Shown: in pieces, positions 35,574-47,825 of the stretch
Numbering within the stretch: position 1 is the stretch's first letter
Layout of the letters: every line of letters starts with the position of its first letter
Assembly: GCF_009389715.1 (NCBI RefSeq)
Contig: NC_052397.1
Coordinates: forward strand, 13,898,129-13,962,128
Length of the DNA stretch: 64,000 nt
DNA from: Phoenix dactylifera
Lineage: Eukaryota > Streptophyta > Magnoliopsida > Arecales > Arecaceae
Direction of reading: 5' to 3'
The notes under the pieces: generated by a model
Seen by the model: the letters and a program-made list of their open reading frames with translations, nothing else
The model's database searches: none
What the model was told of the DNA's origin: nothing
Program-made: the position numbers and the translations under genes

Positions 35574-35836
35574 AAGAATCATATCATTTGACATCAACTC
35601 ATCTAAATATCTTTCTTGATAAAACAAGCAAAGTACGTCATGTTATGAATTTTAATGTGTCCATAGTATTTTTGATGAGTATAAAAGTGAACTCTCAAGA
35701 GGAGATTGATTCACCTTTCATAAATGATAACATAAAGATATAAGGATTAAACATAGGGTTGGAAATGGGTGGGCCAGTTAGCTTGGGTTTGCTCAAGTAA
35801 TCAAACCCAAATAATTAGGCTGAGCCTGACGCTAGC

Positions 35837-36330
35837 TTGAAGTAAAATATTTAAGGGCTTATTCCTTAAGATGAGGCTCCTCAAAATCATCTTTAGGTTA
35901 ATGGGTGAGGCTACTCTTGGGTATATATATCAGATAGATTGACTTAAGTGAAATGAAATTGTTGGGGCTTATTTTATGCCTTCCGTGGCAGGCATAAATG
36001 CTATTCTTTGATCGTCTGCTACCCATGGTTGGGGAGGGATGTTTTTGCAATGTATTTTTGCTTGAACCTGGATATTAGACTGAACCTGTTAACATGAAGT
36101 ACTTGAGTGCTTATCCCTTGAGATAAGACTCTTTAAAAATCATTTTTGATCTAAGGGGTGAGATTATACTTACTTAAGCATATAAATCACATAAAAGGAG
36201 CTTATATGAGACAAAAACCCCAGGCCTTATTTTGTGCATTCTGTGACAGGCATAAACATTAAGTCTTTTGATTATGTCAGGTACTCGTGACAGGGGAATG
36301 TATGCATATTTTTCACTGTTATGTGGGGAC
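35837..36330 (+). repeat. Diverged ~250-bp direct duplication
   Basis: Two units, about 35837-36060 and 36090-36330, share in order GCTTATyCCTTrAGATrAG, AAATCATyTTTrG, GGGTGAG, GGCyTTATTTTrTGC, GGCATAAA and TGTTTTTGCAATG / TGTATGCATATTTT. Unit 1 has a perfect 9-bp-arm palindrome TTTATGCCT / AGGCATAAA (35973-35998), degraded in unit 2. The family is unknown. Confidence 0.7.
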
Positions 36331-39300
36331 AAAGGTATGGTAGGATATCTCATTATACAGTATAAGATTTGTGCAACTATTACAGTGGTATAGTTTAAAG
36401 TAGGGTGTATTTGTGCATACTTGGACTATTGGACTTTAAATCCTTGCAAAATAGTAGAAGCCAAATTGCAACATGCGAATCTTTTTTATCTTTAGTTTTG
36501 TATTCTTGGTTACATAAAAGTAGTCTATGAAGTCTGAAGCTTATGCCTTGCTCCCCGAGACTTAAGCCTGGCCTTATTGAGGTCCTGAATGCTCATCTTA
36601 CAGCACTACCTTTTAAAATTTAGGTGAAATAGCATGACAAAATGATGATTTAGGTGTTTCAAGACAAGACTGAAGTCCAAGGGTTCAGATAACCCAAAAT
36701 CTGCAAAGAAAAGAGCATGCATAACGTCGGGAAGCATTCATAATAAAGGTCAGCCATGATTGTGATATGTAATAAAGGAGGAGAGATGGGAATATAAGAA
36801 GGGGAGAGGAAACTGGTCTCTACTATGCCTCAAGCCTTGCACAAAATGTCGGAGACAAGTGTGGAGGATTGTGAGAACCCTAATATGGGTATGATGGAAA
36901 AATGAAATGAAAAGGGATTAAGTGGCAACAAGTCCTTGTTTAGACTGTCTTTAAATTTTCAACAAGACATTAGGTTGGCCACAACAATTAGACCAGGAGG
37001 GAAGTGGGCCACTACATGAGAAAAGGAAATGATACAACAAGTTGGTTTGCTCGTTGATGACAAGCAGCAAGAAATAATTTTTTATCTTCTTCTCAAATGC
37101 TGATTTTTGCTCTAAACAGTAGACATTAGCAGAAGTAAAGGGATGAGATATGAAGGAATAGCTTGCAGCCATAAGTAATCAGAACTTTTCAAAACAGATC
37201 TGTTTTGTAGTACATATACGGCAGAAACCAAGGGATATTGCAGGTAAATTAGAGATATAGAGTGAGTACATATTGAAAAGTTTCAATTATTTAAAGAGCA
37301 TCTTTACATCTTTAGAACTTGATAATATAAATCTATACAAGTTGTTAAGTTGCGATTATACATCTCTCCCTCTCTTGCTGTTTTTAATACAAAACCATAA
37401 CGAACTTGGTTTACGTGTCATTCAGAAGATCACAGTTCGTTCACACAGATACTACAAAAACTGAAAGAGGAAACAGAATCCCTTGCAGCCAGTGAAAGAT
37501 GGGCTAAATTTTCAGGGGCAAGAAGAATGCATGTAAAGAACATCTAGTCTAGATTCTAGAGGCTAGGCTAGAATGAAGTGCAGCATTTGGAAATACAGAA
37601 GAACAACACAATTAGAGCTCCAAAACATACAAGACCCATAGTTTCAAATAGGTGGAATACATTATAAAGAAGCATCAATCACACAATTAACGATATTTAA
37701 CTGGTTAATGAGATCCACAACATCCATCAGATGCTCATTTTTTCTCCGCCTTTTCCTCCTTATCTTTAAGGTATTTCTTTGGGATCTAAATGTGAAATGA
37801 TAACTGACAATAAATATATAATGATGATATTTATATATCCAATGAATTATATGGTTCTCAGCTTTAGCTGCCTGCTGGCTGCCTTGGCATTCTACATAGA
37901 CCTTTCTAGGGATTATCATAAGGGACTGCCTAGACATGCGGACAACTTCAGGCATGTTCATGGAGTGGGTCGGTGATACAAATTGGGAGAGGGCATGGAT
38001 TGTAGTAATACTCATCAGGAGTTTTAATATATTGTGTTGCAACATGTCCTACTGCCCTTTTGGTTTTATGACAAAATGATATAACCATATTGGTTGCATG
38101 ACGAAATGTGATATCTCGCCAATATGCTACAACTAGGAAAATTTTCAGAGAACTTGTCTTGCGATCAGATTCACTCAACTGAAGTTGCAGACAGGCCAGT
38201 ACCAAAACAGCTGAAATTTTTTTCTTAATCTTGAAAACTTTTTCCTTAATTATTTTCCTTCCTTTCTCCCTTCAAGATGCTTGTCACAGCCAACCAGTGC
38301 TAGACAATAATACATCAGCTTTAATAAATGTAGGACATTTCTTGGTTCTTATCTATCTTCATTATGCACGGTCAAAGTTGACAGAGAAAGATATGCTTAT
38401 TGTGAACAGGACAGGGAGAAAGCATTTGAAGGCTGTAGGGGAAAAGCACATTATTTGAGTTAGGTATCAGTCACTGCCAAATTGAATATTTTGTGCAATT
38501 TAATTGCTTTTCTAAAATGAAGATAATGCAAAAGTATACCAAACTATGCCATTAACAGACTTGAACTATCATCATTTGGAACAGCACAAACAACAATCAT
38601 TTGGTTGAAGATCTGTTGCTTTAAAACTGATCTAAGCAGCAGCCTGTAAAAGATAGGAGACATCTTCATTTCATTTTTTTGGTTAAATCAGAAAATACCT
38701 CTATTCTATCTTCAGAAAATTTAGTGTTTTATTATCTGTGCACGAAATCTTGATATTATGGGCATCAGGTTTCTATATATTACGATTTATCAAAGTGCAA
38801 GTGACCCTTTATGGCTTATCGGTAGAAAAGATTGCTGCCTGTGCTCTGTTTCTTCCTTTGCCTCGCTGCCCATGTTTGAAGTTCCAACATTTGTAATCAA
38901 TCTTGGCATTTTTAAGCTTTCCATGTCTCTGGCCATGCTATCATTACTGAATGTAATTTTAGGAAAACCTATTGTTCTTGCCTATAATATTTTGGGCCAT
39001 GCTGAGGAACTGAAGACCTATCATTTGTCCGATGCTTCGATTTTTTCTCCGCTAACCATATTCTTTTATAATCATGTGAGCCTTCAGCTAATGACAATTG
39101 GAAGAGAATCTTAACTGAAGAATTGTTTTTGGAGTTGGACTTAGTAATGGATGGATAAATCATCTGAAAGCCAGTACAATGAGCATTGAGATAGAAAACA
39201 TGGTGGGGAGTTGCAAGTTGAATACTCACTTCTGCTAAAACAATCACTGAAAATACTCAACTTATATTTTTCTCGATTATCACATATATTCCTTAAGGTA

Positions 39301-39400
39301 GAAATGAACTCTTTATGTTGGATCAAGGCCTAAACCAGTCAGTTTTTTATGATTGATGAATAAATCTAGGCTGAACTGATCAGGCCAGAGACATGAGTTG
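36331..39400. other. Intergenic, no gene recognised
   Basis: Open frames such as 37662-38045 (minus) and 38758-39114 (plus) show no known domain, skewed composition or splice partners. Nothing is supported, although a very diverged repeat cannot be excluded. Confidence 0.4.
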
Positions 39401-39408
39401 TGAACATA

Positions 39409-39981
39409 CTAAAGTCGGAGATTCAGGTCAAGCTTTTGTTGCTCTGATGGCTGCTTGGGCAGTTGAGAATTCAATTGATAACTTCCAGGCCACTTCATAC
39501 CTGTTGCTTCTTCAGGGGCAAAAGGTGTCCATGTCATTTTGACATTGGAACTGATGTCACCAAATCTTGCCACCGTCGCTATCCCTCCTTCTCTTTGTGG
39601 CTTGTGAACAATTGAGTGAGGGTGAACTTGTAGAAATTGAAGAAAAGGAGCATTAAATGGTGAACCCATCATCAACCTTTGTGATTGGTGAGTCCTTCTA
39701 GCTGCACCCCTCTCCCTCTTGTGGGCATTCTGATGCCCACCCAAAGCTTGTGAACTGAAGAACTTCCTCATGCAGAAGTTGCACGAGAACATCTTGTGTG
39801 GAGCAGATTTTGATTGGGAAGTAGAAGAGCTTCCGGTTGTTGATGAGATTCTCCCACTGAGGGTCAGGTCCAACCATGTCTCTGAACCATCATCGCCGAC
39901 TTCACTGTCATTGTAATCACTGGTACATGTTTCTGACTTTTGGTTGTTGGCTGCTTTCTCTCCTAGTTCCTCCTGTTCCAT
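39409..39981 (-). CDS. Single C2H2 zinc-finger protein with two EAR motifs
   Basis: An intronless 190-aa protein. One plant-type C2H2 finger has C67, C70, H83 and H87, with the DNA-contact motif QALGGH at 78-83. EAR-type repression motifs lie at both sides: WLDLTL at 36-41, and LDLNLRL at the extreme C-terminus (184-190). The layout matches the plant ZFP/KNUCKLES-like single-finger family, nuclear repressors recruiting TOPLESS co-repressors and often acting in development (family knowledge). The middle is Ser/Thr-rich and disordered (44-61). The start is the ATG at 39981; the open frame runs 18 codons further but has no upstream ATG. Single-exon structure is normal for the family. Which subgroup it belongs to cannot be settled by reading. 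Confidence 0.94.
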   Translation of the reverse strand: MEQEELGEKAANNQKSETCTSDYNDSEVGDDGSETWLDLTLSGRISSTTGSSSTSQSKSAPHKMFSCNFCMRKFFSSQALGGHQNAHKRERGAARRTHQSQRLMMGSPFNAPFLQFLQVHPHSIVHKPQREGGIATVARFGDISSNVKMTWTPFAPEEATGMKWPGSYQLNSQLPKQPSEQQKLDLNLRL

Positions 39982-42900
39982 TTGGAACCGTATTAGTTTC
40001 TTTCGAAGATGAAGAGGGAAAAGTATGAGAAACAAGTTTTCTGAAGACGAAGTGATAGGAAGTCATAGAGGCTTTGTGGAACGCTGAAGGTTTCCCTTAA
40101 AAAGAAGCAGAACAAGGTAAGAAGTGGGAATAATTGTAAGGGAGAGACTTATCAGGAGGAAAAGAAGTGCCAATGGATATCTTAGCTGTGTATCTCTCTT
40201 TCCTAAGTGGCCCACATTGTGGTGCTTGTTATTCCAGAAGCAGTGCTCTGTCATGTTTACCGTTGCCCATATCAATTTTTCAGATTCCTGACACCTTTTT
40301 CCTCATCAGGTCGCACCCACTTTACATGGTTATCCTCTCTGAAGCCATAATACAAGGTTGACAATCTAAGAACAAATCCATCAGTGGTCATATCATAATC
40401 CTCTTTTCATATGCCGGATATGGTATTCTAACTGTTGCAGTTTCTTAATCTAAAGTTCTTTGTATTGTAAGTAAGAAGTCCTGTCATAAGAAGCAGGTAG
40501 GCAGTTTATAACCTAAAGTGTTATTTCCACCAATCAGAATAGAACAGCCACAAAAAAGAATTTTCATTATAGATGTCCTGAACTTTGTAGGATTTTGGTC
40601 TTTTTCGTTTTTCCCTTGTCCTCATACTTGAGGACAAATTGATGAAGATCATGTAATCCATCATTCACTTGCTCAATGGTCCACAGCCAGAAAACCTCTT
40701 CCTGCAAAGCTGTTTACTCCCATTGGATTACTTTTTATATCTAGGACGGTCATTTAGATTGTGCTGTCCATCTGAAGCAGCCCGCAACTTAGATTATTAA
40801 GCTTTTTTTAAGTTTTATTTGAACATCAATGACTGCTCTGAAAGACAGAGTGGCTTTATAAGTAAATGCATGAATTACTTTGGACAATGCACTGGGCTTA
40901 TCCATAAAGTTATAGGCTTTTTACTTATAGTTATCAGCAAAGTTGTCAAAGCACTAAATTATCTTTTAGTTGTACTTATCCCTGCATAATGCCTATTTTA
41001 CTTGCCAGAACAGCAAAGCAGGCTTTCATGGAGGATTGATGTAGGTGGAGACTCCGTGACATGATTAAGATGGTTATTTTTTGAATGCGAGGGTCCCCAT
41101 AGAAGTACCAATAATGGTGCTAAAGGTCCACAAGAGGTGAGTGCTGCATTAATCTTCATTTTTAATGCATTATCTAAGTGGAATGTCTTGTTGGTGTGTT
41201 GTAATGGGAGTTGCAGGCCCAGTTGTTAGTGGAGGATGTTTCTAGAGAACTGCTTTTAGAACCCTTGTACTTTGCAAGTATAGTTTCAATTCAATTGGAC
41301 TTTGGACAGGAAAATGGAAGCTCAGTTCCCGTAAAAGGCCCAGCTTTCATTTGTTGCTTTCTGCTGAATGTTGATGCAAGCTTTTAATGCTGATATCTGT
41401 GAGTGGTAGAATTCCTTTGTAATTGGATTGGTGAGTCAGTCTGATCTTGAGAGGGAGAGGCATGGCTCTTCCTCCACATTTTTCTTTCCCACACATGTGC
41501 AGGTAATGCCGACATGTGTTATGTTATTACATCACAGGTATAGAATCTTGTGTGGTTGCAAGTGCAATCATCTCCGTTCAATCATGGTCAGGCTCAGTGT
41601 CCCACCATGTGAAGGAACTCAGATGCCTGTTCGTCATGATGTTGGTAGGTTGCCCTTCAGCTTACACTCTTTGTTTGTTTCTGATGTACAAAACTTGCAT
41701 GTGACCTCCTTTTCCTCGACTTTCCTTGAGAATTTCAGCAATCAAAACTGCAGCTAGCACAAATCTCTCGGGTACTTTTGGTACTCTAGTATTGTACCGG
41801 ATGGTTTTTTTTTCTTTAATTTGATGAAGATATTATATCAGATGTTAACCCAAGAATGATTTGCATTTATAGTTAATAGATCCTGATATCATGGTTACAT
41901 AATCGTTTTGATGTGAGAGTGGTCTGAATTATTCTATGCAGTCTTTATGTTATCAGTCAGCTTCATTTGCTTGGTTCCCTGGTTTCTTTATCTATGTAAT
42001 AATCCTTTCAAATTTCTTTCCAGAAGCACCAAATTAAGCTGGTTCTAAATATATGAACTCTATTAGGATGTTCCTTTGCTAAATAAATCCTGAGCACAAG
42101 ATTTAATCGTATGCTCCTGCCTATATCCATAGGAATGGGCCAACCGATCCTCGGCTTTTGATGGATATGCAAATGGAAGAAGATATGCCCACTTCCACCA
42201 AAGGAGATCGCAATGATGATGGTTTATGCTGCATTCTAGTGGGGAAACTGATGTTATGCCAAGGAGATGCCCCTTAGCTTTCAGATGAAGCTCTCTTCGT
42301 CTGAAGTCAGATTGAAAGTTGAAGAGAAGAAAGAAGGGTGAGGGTGGGAGAGCCAGGAATCCGGTATAGTCTTTCTTGGTTGCTTCTGGAGAAAAGCTTT
42401 TTGTGCGGGCCACTGTTACATGGAAGAATATGGAAGAGGGGGTTTTAGACTTGTTTAGACTACTTTGCAGGTGGCATGAGAGCAAACCACAGTCCTCAGC
42501 TCGTGGGTCCTGTCCTCAAAAGGAATATCACCCCTTATCAGATCAAATATGCCTGTGACTGGGGTCCTTTGCCTGCTTGTGAGCAGACTAAAGAAAAGAT
42601 CAAATAGGTCAGGATTGTGGGCGAGGGGATGAATGTACCTTCTTATAATAAGTGTCACATATTTGGGTCTGATGAGATTGTGCACAGCATTGATTGATAT
42701 TGGATCCAAGGTTTGTAAACTCCAGATTTTTCCCCCCTATCTTGGTAGATAACTAAAACCATGTTGAACCAGGATCTGTAATTGAGTCGAACGCTGAACA
42801 ATTTCTAAAGCAATTTAGATACATAGATATCTTGGCTGATACACAACTACCAGGTAATCAAGATATCAACGGATACAGCATAGAAGATCACTCCATGCAT

Positions 42901-44596
42901 TTACTATAATATTACATGATTGAAAAACCCATAATAAGACAGTAGAAAAGAAACAAAACAAAGTTCTTGGTTCTCGTTTCGATATCGCCTTCGGCAATAT
43001 CTCGGTTCAAAACAGATGAGATATTAAGAGCTTATATTAGACAAATATTTCCTCAGTCAGTGCCTAAACCAGATACATCCGGGAAATCAACTAGGTTCCC
43101 TTGAGGTAAAATCCATGGTGGGACTTCACCTCGGGAGAAGAGGAAGAGTGCTTCTCCCTGCACCTAAACTTCAGAAGATGGCATCCCAATGAGACCCACT
43201 CCACAGGAAAGCCTATTTGACTTCTTTAGACCTAAAATGTCACATGTGATTCCATGAATTGCAATTGGGTCCCAGTTGTAGAACCTATTCTCCAGCCAGA
43301 ACTAGGGAAGTTGCATCCGGCCAGACTTTGCCTAAGGTAGTTCAAAGCAACAGGCTCTCCCCAGCATATACCTAATTCTGATCCAAAGTCTGGCCCCACC
43401 CTCTTGGCTTGCTTCACCAACAAACGATAAACACAGCCATTTCACCATCATAGAAAGGCTGGCTGCAATGCTGGATCAACCGGTCACAAGAATAGATAGG
43501 AACAGATCTAAGAATACTGAATTGATAATAATTTTGTTGTACCTAGCCAACTAAGTTGCTTGTGAATGCACAGGTGAAACCAATAATTCAAGCCTCTCAA
43601 CAACCGAATCAAGGGTGTCAAGTGGTATTAACATTTGGTGTTGTATAGCTCCAGAGTAATTTTTTAATCAAAAATTCCATAAAATTGAGAACTGAGAATT
43701 CCCAAAACAAGAGTTTTTTTTTTTTTTTGCCTCATGTTCATCACACATGCCTTTTGCTTGTTGCTTTCAGGGGGGCCAACTACTAGAGTTCTCACACTTC
43801 TTGCCAGAACCGTCTTCTGCTTTCTAACCACCAATAAATGGCTTGAGCATACAAAGATGACCAACAATACAAAGACTGTCTAAAGCTCACACATGAGAGA
43901 AGCAATCCAAATATTATAGTAGAAACGAAATATCCAACAACTCCAGTGGAACCACAACTTGTGCCTGTTATTAACACCGTTCTGAAATTGCACCTCATCT
44001 ACTCTGGAAGGGAGATGTGAGCATGAGCCTCCAGAATACACTGGAACAAGTAAAATTTTACTGTCACATCAGCCTCCAAAATCTTCTGGTGTTTCAACCA
44101 TTCCAAAAGGCAAGTACCACTTGTTTGAAACAATTGGAATTTGGGAGAAAATCCAGGTGAAGTTTAATTAGAAGAAAAATTGATAGCAAATATTTAAAGC
44201 AGATATGAGTTCCTTTCCGAAGAATTTGGAAAGATAATAGGATAACACCATCCAAGACATCACAAGGGGATAAAAATTTACAGAGCTGAAAGTGCACATC
44301 TAGCTAGCAAAACTACATTTATCATCCACACATCAAGACATGGAGACCTCACAGACCATGCTCTGCTTCTATTTGTTCACTAATGCAATGGTATACCTGA
44401 GCAGCAATTTCACAGCTTTATAAGTAGCAGGAAAATTAAGGCTTTAATTTTAGGATATCAACCTATTAAACTACTTAATAGCACTCAGATGGTCAAAGAA
44501 AAAAAAGGACCCAATATGGGACAGTAGTATATTAAAAAAAAAAAGGAGCTAAATCCTATGGCATGGAGACCTTATTTCTGACTGTATGAAAATATA
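39982..44596. other. Upstream region of the zinc-finger gene and intergenic DNA
   Basis: Promoter elements of the zinc-finger gene should lie just above 39981, but I see no clear TATA box. Open frames at 41428-41757 (plus), 42063-42485 (minus) and 43232-43423 (minus) have no recognisable domain. Around 43080-43400 the composition is less AT-rich and may be repeat debris. Confidence 0.4.
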
Positions 44597-47500
44597 CTAT
44601 AGAATGATTTCTTCTTGTACACTAATATTGAGCGTTTTATTTGGGAGGACGATGCTGTTAATCACCACAACTTCGTCTTCAACTGACCCAGCTTCTCCTG
44701 AAATTAGCCAAAAAAAGGAAAACGTGTGAGTTGCTAAACCAAAAATCTTGAACATTTCTTCCACATATGTAATAACTATAGAAGAGCAGACAAGGAAAAG
44801 CAAGAAAGTACCAAGGATTGTAATCCCAAGTTTGGCATTGTAGTCTCCCTCACCCTGCAATGCATAGTCAAATTTGAAAGACCAAAAAAGACAATATGCA
44901 ACAATTGCAGAGATGATTAAATTCAGAGGCCACATAAACCCAACAAAACTCATATGCATACTAAGCAATATCTGCTGTAAGCATTTCTTAAGTTTTAAGG
45001 GGTTGTGCCAATCAAATAGAGATTAAAAATTTGGCAGATGGGTTGTCATTAATTTGGTGGATGGAGAGGATAGCCCCCTAAAATTAGAGTGATAACATCG
45101 AAAATTACGCAGGAAAGAAATGAGTTGCTGTATTTTTCTGAAAACAAACCAATGGATATAGATACTTACATTATGAGCAGGGTATGCTGACATGGTACCA
45201 AAGGTTGTGTAGACCGACAACCAGTTCGGTATGGTATCGGCCCTTATCATACCGATCCTACATGCATTGCTAGGGGGAGGGAGGAGAGGGAGAAGGGGAG
45301 AGAGAGGGGCCTATGGAGAGGGAGGGTGGAAGGGCGGGGCGGGTTGGGGGGGGGGGGGGGGGAGGAGGGAGGAGGAGGGGGCCGAAGGGGGTTGACTAGA
45401 GCTGCCAAAGAGGAGGGAGAGGGAGAAAGAGAGAGTGTGAGAGAGAGTGGGAGGGGCGTACCTTGTCAGCGGCAGCTAATGTCGAGAGAGAGAGCAACTA
45501 AAGGAAGTCATCAGGACTTCGAAACTAGGGCATCATCAAGAAAACCCATTGGGGAGAGAGAGGAGGGGGGGGGGGGGAGCAGCTTAAAGGAGCTAGGGTA
45601 TGATAGGTCTTCAAGAGAAGTTGTTGGAGGGGGGAGGGGAACTTTTATAGGCCGAACCAACCAGCATGGCCGAACTATCCCGAGTCGGTGTCTTTTTGGT
45701 TCAGGAAAAGTCGAACAATTCAGTTCGAATTGGTTTGGCGTTCCCTGATTATGAGGGACACAATTTTTATCCTAATTTTATTTTATCAAGCAATTGATGG
45801 TTATGATAAGAGAGGTCTTCACAATCTACAAATCATTAATGAACCACTTTTTTCTGATTTTTAAAATTAATGAATCTATCGATTAAGTAGGACATTCAAA
45901 TAAATTAGTTACAACACGTAGTGGTCGTGAAATTTCAAATTTAAAATGGCAAGAAACTGGAGATGGGCAAAGACAATATCAATCAGGATTACAGCCAAAT
46001 GGGCAGAGTGGAGATCTAACTTGGTATCATTATATGTAACTATGGCACCTTGGAAGATATTATTTTAATAGTAAATAATTTTTGTTAAGATAAGAATTCA
46101 AGAACCAGCAGTGTGGACAGTGCTGGTTTATATAGACATAGGTTACTAGCCGTGCCAGCTGGCAGCCTGTGTTGGTAAGGGCCTATACTGCAGCGCGTAT
46201 TTTACCTGCCGGTGACCACTACAGGCCCATACTTCAGTTTTGTGAATCCTTGGTTACAATCACTTTGTTAATAATATGAAGGTTGCATGTGATATGAGAA
46301 TGGCAGAGATGAGAACCACTGAGGTGTATGTAAGCACAATTAAAATTTACTTTGTGAAGAAAAAAGTGTAGTAAACACAAATATAGGATGAAGAGTTGCA
46401 ACTAGTTGAGATACATAGAGCTCTGGATAATGAGCACAAAAAGAAAGAGGTAAAGGATCAACAGGAATGGTTTTGGATCTCAACTGTCAAGTTGGGACAA
46501 AAGGGTAAAGGGTTGGATTGTAGAAAAACCTGAAGAATTGGGAGAGCTTGCTTTGACCAGGGAGCCTGGACAAGGATGAACTTGGAGCACTTCAAAATCC
46601 AACTATACATAGACGAGTAAAGCATCTCACATCTGTTTCAATTGACAGTGTGCTTCTTGTCAAGACCAGAAAATTATATTTATGTTTCCAATATCTATTC
46701 CTCTATGTATAAGATCGGGATGTTTATTTACAACCAAAGCTAGACATGACCTTTGATATTGTGTTGAAAATCTGAAGAATATTCAGGAAAGCAGTCATGA
46801 GGAACTATATAAGAAAAGTTTAATAAAGAATATGGCCCTTGGTAGGGAAACCAGTCTAGATTGCACCATGAGCCAATTGTCCCATGATAAATACAGTCAC
46901 GTACCACAAAGATTCAACAACTCTGGTGAATCGCACTTGGACGGTGTGGTTCACAAGCAGGGATGGAATCAGGATTTATTTGTTGGGTGGGGGGTCATAC
47001 TAAATTCATTATCAAAAATAAAAGCCTAAATGATAATTTCATTAAAAAGTCAAGATATATGAATATTAACTTCCTAAGAAACATGAAAATTAAATATTTG
47101 TTGGGGTTGTGTTTCTGCTTTATAAAATCAAAGATTAAATTTACTACAACAAAACACATTAAATATTAAGCATTACACAAAAATGCTACATAAAAGTGGA
47201 TAAACAATATAAACGTATGTTCCTTGGAGAAAAAAGGTAAATCAAATTATCTAACTATTCATGATTTGGATATCAAAGATTAATAATAAGAACATATAAA
47301 TAATAGTGGGTCTAGCAGCACTGTCCTAGAAAATAAAAAATTGAAATTCTACATAAAAGGAGCATACCTTTTTGATGTTGAACTAGAAAGTCTATTTTGT
47401 TATTCTATCAGATTTTCTTCCCCCCTCTTAATCTAGTTTAGTTCATAACGTTGTTAAAAGTTTTATCAGGTTGCCTTATATAGTATCTGAAATAAATAGT

Positions 47501-47794
47501 ATTTACCGATTATGCTTAAGAGGTTCCTGCCCAAACATTGCCTGTGATAATAACATCTTCCAATCTCTACCATCAGCTTTTAGATTTTAATATTTAATGG
47601 AGTCTGTTTATTGTCCTTACATGCCCATGTTTAAATGGCAATTAATGCTTGGGATTTAATAAAGATACTATGGAATGGATGGAATAAGAGTCCCAAGTCA
47701 ATTGGATAAGGAGTGTAGCCACCAAAAAGAGTGGAAATTAAGAAGCTAAATATATATAGAGAAGAGGAAATTATGCGAAAATTGTGTGCGCTTG

Positions 47795-47825
<31 letters not shown>

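Noticed and set aside
42063-42485. 140-codon minus-strand open frame
   Set aside because: No domain, splice partner or conserved motif. The reading frame is plausible in length only.
45326-45748. 140-codon Gly/Glu-rich plus-strand frame
   Set aside because: It is produced by the purine-rich core of repeat copy D inside a KJC intron.
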